NCBI RefSeq assembly: GCF_030265065.1
Contig: NC_080415.1
Coordinates: forward strand, 38,854,001 to 38,918,000
DNA: 64,000 bases
Reading direction: 5' to 3'
DNA from: Corythoichthys intestinalis
Taxonomy: Eukaryota; Chordata; Actinopteri; Syngnathiformes; Syngnathidae
Shown: positions 56,700 to 64,000 of the stretch, one piece after another
Layout of the letters: each line of letters opens with the position of its first letter
Numbering within the stretch: the first letter of the stretch is position 1
Made by a program: the position numbers and the translations under genes
Notes under the pieces: model-generated
Seen by the model: the letters and a program-made list of their open reading frames with translations, nothing else
What the model was told of the DNA's origin: nothing
The model's database searches: none

Positions 56700-56702
56700 G
56701 TG
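56661..56702. repeat. (TG)n(G)n microsatellite
   Basis: A TG run followed by a G homopolymer, about 150 bp before the gene B TATA box. Confidence 0.9.
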
Positions 56703-56814
56703 CTTTGCAACATCAAATAAACAAAAAAAAAACCCACAATTATTGTACTTGAGATTGCCATCTAACCAAGGTTTTGGGATCGCTGCCATTCGCTGTAAGA
56801 CTGATTCTAAGTGG

Positions 56815-56858
56815 TGCCAATTAACATCAGCTGTTTTCACTGGTCGCCTGCTATAAAA
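56815..56858 (+). promoter_or_regulatory. Gene B core promoter (CCAAT, CAGCTG E-box, TATA)
   Basis: GCCAATTAACATCAGCTG ends at 56833 and TATAAAA is at 56852-56858, 47 bp before the ATG. Compare gene A: GCCAATT, five bases, then CAGCTG in both. Confidence 0.75.
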
Positions 56859-56898
56859 CATCACGTGGACCGTGTTCTTCATAACTCCCACTGAAGCC

Positions 56899-59442
56899 AT
56901 GGCTGCTGTATGGCTCTTGGTTGCTCTGGTGCAGGCCATCTTGATGGTAGAATTAGGCCTATATTTTGGACCCACTCCAGCTGAAGCAACACAAGTGGAA
57001 GGTGAGCACTTATGTGAAGAATGAATTCAATTTGTTTGCTGACGATTGCTTTATTTTCTATAGATTTGTTTCTTGCTGATGATTCACTGAGGGGGGCTTT
57101 TGAGCTTCTCCACATTTTGGATTCCATGTTGAAACATCAGTCTAAAGAAGGTGAAAAATTTGCTGTGACTTCAGCTTTTTGGTAGTCGTCTTTCCCCAGA
57201 CATTTGAGCTGTGGTATGTTTTCAAATCGTTTTAACATGTACTTGTCTTGAATTGCAATGAGGAGAAATTTGGTTCAATTTTTATGCAAATGTAGCTTTG
57301 AACTCCTAAGCAAGGCCGGCCCAGCCTATACGCAAACTATGCAGCTGCTTAGGGCCCCTGACCACTAACAGCCCCAATCTGGCAACCTCATTTTATACGT
57401 TGTTAATAGAGCATCGTGAATAATGTGTCGCGCATTGCCGTTTATCGGTGCAAACATCCATTTTCTTGTCTTTACAATCTGGCAACCTGGGGAGTGACAT
57501 TGAACCTGCTTTGCAATGATTGGTGCTCAAACTTGCTTGAAAAATAGATGCACGAATATGTCGAAGAGAATTTATCCTTCTGGAGCAGAGAAACGAAAAA
57601 GCTGATTAATATACAAAATATGGACGTATGGGTTGGATTGTATATATGGGTTTCACAGTACACTGTGACAAAAAATATGGGCCCCTTGGCATTATTTTGC
57701 TTAGGGCCCCCAAATGGCCTGGGCCGGCCCTGCTCCTAAGTAGATGAATTTGGTTATCTGCTGCCATATGCATATTGGGGGGGGGTGACCACCATTTTTA
57801 ACAATGATCAGTGGCTCCTCCAGAAATTTTTCATAGGGGTGGCCAGATGGGGGCCACTAAAATCTTGGGGTGGCACACCAAAATTAAAGGCCATAAGTTC
57901 AGGTTTTTATTATATTATTGCAGTAAAAAGGTCCGGGGAAAACTATCAGAAAGACTTAAAGACACGCCTACTGAAATACTTTGGTGTATTGCGTAATATT
58001 TGATGTTACTAATTTCATGTGCATAGTCGATACCTGTCCAGTCAACATTTTGAGTTCCACAACAATTGTTTTGTTGTTATGAATATATTAGGCATAAGGT
58101 GTACATTTTTAACAAAACAAAATACAGTGATACCTCAGCTCACGAACATAATTGGTTCCCAGAAAGTGTGTGTAAGGCGAAAAGTTCGTCTTCCAAACAT
58201 TTATTTCCCTTAAGAAACCATTAAAATGAGAATAATCCGTTCCCAGGTCCCCATAAAACATAATTTTCTACTAAATAAGCCTTAAAACTACACAAAAATA
58301 TACCGTATTTTCTTTAATGTCTTCTTAGGCTTAACACTAGCCTGTGGTGGGGTCTTTTTCGGTCCCATAATAGCAAAAGTACACTCAATGTGGTCCAAAA
58401 TGTCTATCAAACACAAACCACGTCCGCACTCAACGAAAGGGAGGGGACGAACTGGGACGCCGTGAGCGTGCGTCAGCTTCTCGTGGCGCTGTTCGACCGC
58501 GTGGTTTGGTTCGTCCGCCGAAAACTAGTTCGTCAGCAGAGACTATATGCTCGCGAATTTAATGTTCTTGAGGCGAAAAGTTCGTGAGCTATCACTGTAA
58601 ATGCATTCATTTGGGATGAAATGCGTAACTGATGCTACAACAGTCTAACGATATACTGGCAAGCGGGGTGGCCAACAAATTTACACGGCCACCCCCTGGT
58701 GGCGCCACTGACAATGATTCATTGTAATTTACTGTGACTTTTTTTTTTTTTTTTTTTCCATATTAACCCATTAACCAAAGTGGAAATGGAAGGAAAAACC
58801 AATCATGGTGCCAAAAGTCACCAGAATGCCTTCAGTCACGACCAGCAGCCAAGCTACAATGACAGCAGCAAGGGCCAGCACAAAGATGACCACCACCACC
58901 AGCAGCAGCAGAGCTACAACTTGAGCAAGGGCCAGCAAAACGATGACCTGCCGGGCTACAACGCGAGCAGCAAAGCCCAGCACAATGATGATCTGCCACT
59001 CTACAATGTGAGCAGTAAGGGCCAGCAAAACGATGACCTTCCGGGCTACAACGCGAGCAGCAAGGGCCAGCACAACGACCAGCAGCAGCGCTACAACGTG
59101 AGCGGCAAGGGCCAGCACAATGACCACCACCACCACAAGCAGCAGAGCTACAACTTAAGCATGGGCCAGCAAAACGATGACCTGCCGGGCTACAACACGA
59201 GCAGCAAGGGCCAGCACAACGACGACCACCACCACCACCAGCAGCAGCGCTACAACGCAAGCAGCAAGGGCCATCACAGTGATGACCTGCCAGTCTACAA
59301 TGTGAGCGGCAAGGGCCAGCAGCAAGGCTACAACACGAGTGGCGAGGGTCAGCGCAATGATGACCTGCCGGGCTACAACGCAAGCGGCAAGGGCTTCCAA
59401 AGTGACCGACTGGAGAATAATGAATTGTCTTTTTATCAGTGA
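56899..59442 (+). CDS. Gene B: secreted Y-N-x-S repeat protein with His/Gln/Asp-rich spacers
   Basis: Exons 56899-57001, 57064-57150 and 58781-59442 give 283 residues. A signal peptide (MAAVWLLVALVQAILMV) runs straight into ELGLYFGPTPAEATQVE with no intron where genes A and C have one. The next exon (DLFLADDSLRGAFELLHILD, SMLKHQSKE) aligns with gene A exon 3. The last exon has about twelve irregular units of the type YNASSKGQQNDDLPG or YNVSGKGQHNDHHHHKQQ, each with one N-x-S sequon, and ends ENNELSFYQ. His runs (HHH to HHHH) beside Asp pairs could bind metal ions (inference). Introns are phase 1. Poly(A) signal AATAAA at 59524. Function unknown; same family as gene A by signal peptide, exon phase, promoter and position. 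Intron 2 is filled with repeats. Confidence 0.85.
57312..57733 (+). repeat. GGCCGGCCC repeat in gene B intron 2
   Basis: Bounded by AAGGCCGGCCCAGCCTATAC and GGCCTGGGCCGGCCCTGCTC, inverted-repeat-like ends. A partial copy in the other orientation lies at 56168-56515. Confidence 0.65.
57809..58710 (+). mobile_element. hAT-type non-autonomous element (CAGTGGCTCCTCC ends)
   Basis: Perfect 8-bp duplications ACAATGAT (57801-57808 and 58711-58718). Ends CAGTGGCTCCTCCAGAAATT and CCCCTGGTGGCGCCACTG. A mariner-like MITE (58125-58597) is nested inside. No transposase. Confidence 0.88.
58125..58597. mobile_element. TA-flanked mariner-like MITE, nested
   Basis: Inverted ends CAGTGATACCTCAGCTCACG and TTCGTGAGCTATCACTG between TA dinucleotides. 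The frames inside (58390-58587) are not conserved genes. Confidence 0.8.
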
Positions 59443-59559
59443 ATGTTTATAGAAACCTATTGATCAACTGTTCAAGAAAAATCCTGTAAAAAAAAAAAAA
59501 AAAGAATCCTGTAAAATGTTCAAAATAAAACCTTTTAAAGTCATAATTTTCCTTTCCTT

Positions 59560-60750
59560 GTGACCCTTAAACATGTTGACTCTAATGTCAAATGCTCTCT
59601 GAGAAGAGATTTGGTTATATAGTTGCCATTTTTGCATGGACTGATACAGCATTTTACTTGGTTGACATCAATCTTGCCCTGAAATATTGTAGTGCAGCTT
59701 ATGCATTTTCAGTCTAGTATCTGTACTAATACTTTGCTGAAATGACGAATTGACGATGCAGTGCGAAATGTACTTAAGATGGTTTCCAATGTTGGGTTGG
59801 GTGACCAGTAGTTGGAAACTACAGATTGGGACATTAGTGCTTTCAGATACTGGCAATGCTATGTTGTACACGAATATGAAATACTGTACAATACTCTGGT
59901 GTGAAACATTTCGAACCACATTGAGGTAGACTGTTTTAAAGGAGGTAGTTCGTCTAGTGGGCTGTGTGTAAAAAAGATAAAAGCCCTGGTCTCATTCAAA
60001 GCACTAATTAAATGCTGTCACCTGTTTTTTTTTTTTTTTAATATATATGAAAGTATTTTCATTTGACTTCAGGAGTGACACAAGTGCCAATAAAAAGTTG
60101 TTTAATGTCTGACCGCTTGTGTTGCCTCATGATTCACGAAAAATATGCTTTGCTTTTGAATTTTAATGCATCCCAGGCTTTAATGCATCACGATGCATTG
60201 CCGAATCGAATCGTGAGGGCAGTGCCGATGCACACCTCTAGTAGCCTACATGGGACAATAGATGGAAATTATATTGTGTCACATCACATTACAGTCTATT
60301 AACTCTAACTGTCCATCTCAAATAATTTGAAAATTTGCACTGTCATTGCAAAGCGTTAAAAGTACTGCGTATGTTGTCGTGACGTTGTCGTGACCAGCCG
60401 GTGGCAGGGGTGGGCTCTATAATGGTCTCTTCTCCCCGGGCCCCTGCAAGTCTGTTGACAGCCCTGCATCCAGCCAATAACTTAACTGACTCCGCCTCAT
60501 GCATTTTGATTGACCGCATACGCTTCAGTGTACTGGAAAACGACCATATGAAATAAAAAGGCCATTGTGGAAAAAGACATTATGGAAAAAATGACTGTGA
60601 AAAACGCTTTTTATCTTGTAAAATCTCATTGAACTGAAAATTGACATTATGAAACCAAAAGTTTCACATTACTTGAGTAATATTATTTTGAAGTAAGGCC
60701 ACTCTTACTTGAGTCAAATGTTTGGCTACCCTACCCAACTCTGTGATTAG
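59560..60750. other. Spacer between genes B and C with two hAT end fragments
   Basis: Mostly unrecognised AT-rich sequence. 60150-60243 ends GCCGATGCACACCTCTA, a TAGAGGTG-type hAT terminus. 60668-60745 (GAGTAATATTATTTTGAAGT, then GGCTACCCTACCCAACTCTG) is an inverted end of the CAGAGGTGGG family, immediately upstream of the gene C promoter. Confidence 0.55.
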
Positions 60751-60751
60751 A

Positions 60752-60793
60752 TGATTAGCACCAGCTGTTATCGCCGGCCACCTTGCTATAAAG
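60752..60793 (+). promoter_or_regulatory. Gene C core promoter (CAGCTG E-box, TATA)
   Basis: GATTAGCACCAGCTG ends at 60767 and TATAAAG is at 60787-60793, 49 bp before the ATG. The E-box-to-TATA spacing (25 bp start to start) equals that of genes A and B. The CCAAT box is degraded. Confidence 0.7.
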
Positions 60794-60835
60794 TTCACTT
60801 AGTCACCCCTGTTCCTCACAATTGTCAACGAAGCA

Positions 60836-61987
60836 ATGGCTGCTTTTTGGTTCTTGGTTGGTCTGATGCATGCTTTCTTGTTGGGTAATGTATCGCTGTC
60901 TTTATTTTATTATTATTTTTTTAAAGCATTTTTTATTGGTTGAAAACATGTTATTTGTGTATTAAATGCTGAAATTAATTTGTCTATCTTCAGGTTGTTT
61001 TCCATCTGGTGCTACTGCTAGCCAAGGTCAAGCTAATGCTATACTTAAAAGAGGTACTCGTATGTAGAGTGGGAATACTGATACTAATTTAATAAGTAGA
61101 TTGGTTCATGAGGTTTGAGACCTGTTTTCTTTGCCACAGATCTGTCCTCTGGTAACGTTTCACCGGAGTTTCTTGACCTTCTCAAGAGATTGGCTGCTAT
61201 AAGGAAGAATTATGCTGAAGGTGAGGTATTAGTGGTTTAGCTTCAGAAGAAAAAAATCAATGAACAAATGTGTGTTGGGGTGGATATAGTGAATTTCAAT
61301 TTATTTATGATGTTGGTGAAAAAGTTTGACTTTCAGTTTGCATGCAAAAAGTCTTGAGTAATGAAATCGGACAACAGAAATCATACAATTGTTTGTGTGA
61401 TGCAAGTAAATGGCTTTCGGTTAAGATAAACTGGCAACTTTAGTTTTAGTTGAACAAATACTGAAGGTTAATTTCAAATTCGACTGTTTAGACCTTGGAA
61501 AGCATGAGTCACCCAAAAGTTTCATCCCAGAGTTTTGCATTTTTTTTGTGACAAAAATGGAAGTTTTTCCATGTAGAAGTGGGTTGATTATTGCTTATTT
61601 CTCAAGTTTTTCTTTCCCTGTGAAGGACTGGCAATGACAAGGGACTCTGGCCGCCAGAATGATGACTTGAAACAAAAACGAGATGACTACAATATGAGCA
61701 AAGGCCACCAGAACGATGAGGTCCACCAGAGTACTGGGAATCTAACCTCAGGCCATCAGAATATGAGCCAGGTCCACCAGAGTGGCGAGAACGTTGGCCC
61801 GAGCCAGGTCCACCAGAGTGGCGAGAATCTTAAACCCAACCATCAGAATACCATGAGCCAGGTCCACCAGAGTGCTGAGAACGTTGCTCCGAGCCCGGTC
61901 CACCAGAATGCAGAGAAGATTGGCATGAACTACCAGGATGATGGACTGGACGACTGGGACTCTGATGTGTTTACTATCAATGTTTAA
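60836..61987 (+). CDS. Gene C: secreted VHQS/GHQN repeat protein
   Basis: Exons 60836-60884, 60994-61053, 61140-61220 and 61626-61987 (introns phase 1) give 183 residues. Signal peptide MAAFWFLVGLMHAFLLG, then CFPSGATASQGQANAILKR (aligns with CFPAGAAMQDQAGVWTKN of gene A), a helical exon (DLSSGNVSPEFLDLLKRL, AAIRKNYAE) and a last exon of short irregular repeats. Repeat phrases include QKRDDYNMSKGHQNDEVHQ, SGHQNMSQVHQSGEN and SQVHQSAEN. The acidic tail is DDGLDDWDSDVFTINV. Sequons are fewer than in A and B (YNMS, GNLT, QNMS, plus GNVS in exon 3). The phrase YNMSKGHQND echoes gene B's YNLSKGQQNDD, which ties the three genes together. Variant poly(A) signal ATTAAA at 62025. Function unknown; the shortest and least regular member. 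Confidence 0.83.
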
Positions 61988-62048
61988 AGTGGGCTGTTCT
62001 TTTGATTGTATCTATTTTAGAGGCATTAAAAGTTTAATCTCACTAGTT

Positions 62049-63776
62049 CAGTCTTTTTTTTTTCTCTTTTTTTCTTTTTTTCTTTTTTTCTCTTTTTCTT
62101 TTTTTCTCTTTTTTTCTTTTTTTCTCTTTTTCTTTTTTTCTCTTTTTTTCTCTTTCTCTTTTTTTCTTTTTTTCTCTTTTTTTCTCTTTCTCTTTTTTTC
62201 TCTTTCTCTTTTTTTCTCTTTCTCTTTTTTTCTCTTTCTCTTTTTTTCTCTTTTTTTCTCTTTTTTTCTCTTTTTTTCTCTTTTTTTCTCTTTTTTTCTT
62301 CTCTTTCTCTTTTTTTCTTCTCTTTCTCTTTTTTTCTTCTCTTTCTCTTTTTTTCTTCTCTTTCTCTTTTTTTCTTCTCTTTCTCTTTTTTTCTTCTCTT
62401 TCTCTTTTTTTCTTCTCTTTCTCTTTTTTTCTTCTCTTTCTCTTTTTTTCTTCTCTTTCTCTTTTTTTCTTCTCTTTCTCTTTTTTTCTTCTCTTTCTCT
62501 TCTCTTTCTCTTCTCTTTCTCTTCTCTTTCTCTTCTCTTTCTCTTCTCTTTCTCTTCTCTTTTTCTTCTCTTTTTCTTCTCTTTTTCTTCTCTTTTTCTT
62601 CTCTTTTTCTTCTCTTTTTCTTCTCTCTTCTCTTTTTCTTCTCTTTTTCTTCTCTCTTCTCTTTTTCTTCTCTTTTTCTTCTCTCTTCTCTTTTTCTTCT
62701 CTTTTTCTTCTTTCTTCTCTTTTTCTTCTCTTTTTCTTTTTTCTTCTCTTTTTCTTCTCTTTTTCTTCTTTCTTCTCTTTTTCTTCTCTTTTTCTTTTTT
62801 CTTCTCTTTTTCTTCTCTTTTTCTTCTTTCTTCTCTTTTTCTTCTCTTTTTCTTTTTTCTTCTCTTTTTCTTCTCTTTTTCTTTTTTCTTCTCTTTTTCT
62901 TCTCTTTTTCTTTTTTCTTCTCTTTTTCTTCTCTTTTTCTTTTTTCTTCTCTTTTTCTTCTCTTTTTCTTTTTTCTTCTCTTTTTCTTCTCTTTTTCTTT
63001 TTTCTTCTCTTTTTCTTCTCTTTTTCTTTTTTCTTCTTTTTCTTCTCTTTTTCTTTCTCTTTTTTCTTCTCTTTTTCTTCTCTTTTTCCTTCTCTTTTTT
63101 CTTCTCTTTTTCTTCTCTTTTTTCCTTCTCTTTTTTCTTCTCTTTTTTCTTCTCTTTTTTCCTTCTCTTTTTTCTTCTCTTTTTTTCTTCTCTTTTTCTT
63201 CTCTTTTTCTTCTCTTTTTTCCTTCTCTTTTTCTTCTCTTTTTCTTTTTTCTTCTCTTTTTCTTCTCTTTTTCTTTTTTCTTCTCTTTTTCTTCTCTTTT
63301 TCTTTTTTCTTCTCTTTTTCTTCTCTTTTTCTTTTTTCTTCTCTTTTTTCTTCTCTTTTTCTTTTTTCTTCTCTTTTTTCTTCTCTTTTTCTTTTTTCTT
63401 CTCTTTTTTCTTCTCTTTTTCTTTTTTCTTCTCTTTTTTCTTCTCTTTTTCTTTTTTCTTCTCTTTTTTCTTCTCTTTTTTCTTCTCTTTTTCTTCTCTT
63501 TTTTCTTCTCTTTTTCTTTTTTCTTCTCTTTTTCTTCTCTTTTTCTTTTTTCTTCTCTTTTTCTTCTCTTTTTCTTTTTTCTTCTCTTTTTCTTTTTTCT
63601 TCTCTTTTTTCTTCTCTTTTTCTTTTTTCTTCTCTTTTTTCTTCTCTTTTTTCTTCTTTTTTCTTCTCTTTTTTCTTCTCTTTTTTCTTCTCTTTTTTTC
63701 TTCTCTTTTTTTCTTCTCTTTTTTTCTTCTCTTTTTTTCTTCTCTTTTTTTTCTCCTCTTTTTTTTCTCCTCTTTC
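62049..63776. repeat. 1.7-kb polypyrimidine satellite (TTTTTCTTCTC type)
   Basis: Nearly pure C/T on the plus strand over 1.7 kb. It starts as TTTTTTTCTC units, then becomes TCTTCTCTTT and TTTTTCTTCTC units. The long frames on both strands (Phe/Ser/Leu on plus, Lys/Arg/Glu on minus) are artefacts of composition. It begins about 20 bp after the variant poly(A) signal of gene C. Confidence 0.95.
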
Positions 63777-63879
63777 TCAAAATAAATACGGAACAATGGC
63801 TGAATAAATAATAGTATGGTATGTTACATGATGAACAACGAAATGCGAACGTGGCTAGTATGTTAACGTAACATAGCTA

Positions 63880-64000
63880 CAGTGCCCTCCATAATTATTG
63901 GCACCCCTGAAAATGTTTTTTAGCTTATATTTTTTCATTTAAATAATATGGGACCTTTTAATGGAAAAATCAAACCTTCAGTACAAGTGCATTTACTCAG
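63880..64000 (+). mobile_element. Tc1-like TIR at the right edge
   Basis: CAGTGCCCTCCATAATTATT follows TA, then GGCACCCCTGAAAATG, the start of a Tc1-like terminal repeat. The element continues out of the window. The same terminus occurs at 29404. Confidence 0.65.

Noticed and set aside
51804-61987. Assignment of genes A-C to the SCPP (secretory calcium-binding phosphoprotein) family
   Set aside because: SCPP genes typically have phase-0 introns and SxE phosphorylation motifs; these genes have phase-1 introns, sequon repeats and a different genomic setting.
62026-63796. Frames of about 580-615 residues (Phe/Ser/Leu on plus, Lys/Arg/Glu on minus)
   Set aside because: They are translations of a polypyrimidine satellite. 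C/T-only codons cannot form stops on plus, and A/G-only codons rarely do on minus.
1-64000. LTR retroviruses, Polintons, tRNA or rRNA genes
   Set aside because: I saw no long terminal direct repeats with gag/pol-like frames, no capsid-like frames and no tRNA or rRNA features; the mobile sequence here is DNA transposons, MITEs and LINE fragments.

Overview
The window looks like a teleost fish chromosome segment, probably a percomorph. The signs are short vertebrate-style introns, many Tc1-like and hAT-type DNA transposons, and four recognisable vertebrate genes that are neighbours on human 17q25 (from memory: UNC13D, WBP2, TRIM47, TRIM65, MRPL38). I rebuilt gene models by hand from GT-AG junctions, reading-frame continuity and remembered family sequences; no search was run.

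Layout. 953-13087 (minus) holds the first ten coding exons of unc13d (Munc13-4, granule exocytosis), running off the left edge. 17257-22686 (plus) is a complete eight-exon wbp2 (GRAM domain plus three PPxY motifs, 265 aa). 28764-39180 (minus) is a complete seven-exon trim65 (RING, B-box, coiled coil, PRY-SPRY, 510 aa). 39867-49426 (plus) is a complete eight-exon mrpl38 (mitochondrial large-subunit protein, 342 aa), head to head with trim65.

From 51.7 to 62.0 kb lie three small plus-strand genes in tandem that I cannot assign to a named family with certainty. Each has a TATA box about 47 bp before the ATG, a CAGCTG E-box 24-25 bp upstream of the TATA box, a signal peptide, a short helical exon, phase-1 introns and a large last exon of low-complexity repeats rich in N-glycosylation sequons. 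Gene A has 19 copies of a 42-bp unit with no difference that I can see (YDKPVMATNTTHQQ); gene B has Y-N-x-S repeats with His/Gln/Asp-rich spacers; gene C has VHQS/GHQN repeats. One sequon per repeat recalls fish egg cortical-alveolus glycoproteins (hyosophorins). That is an inference, and this cluster is the most interesting part of the window.

The remainder is mostly repeats. There are several Tc1-like families (labelled A to E here, plus a TIR at the right edge), hAT-type non-autonomous elements with 8-bp target duplications, TA-flanked MITEs, one PIF/Harbinger-like MITE, LINE fragments, a 0.95-kb array of pseudo-palindromic CCACATGG motifs inside unc13d, and a 1.7-kb polypyrimidine tract after gene C. 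Nesting is deep, above all in trim65 intron 3. Two Tc1 relics are foldback (inverted duplicate) structures. I saw no LTR retrovirus, CRISPR array, tRNA or rRNA gene.
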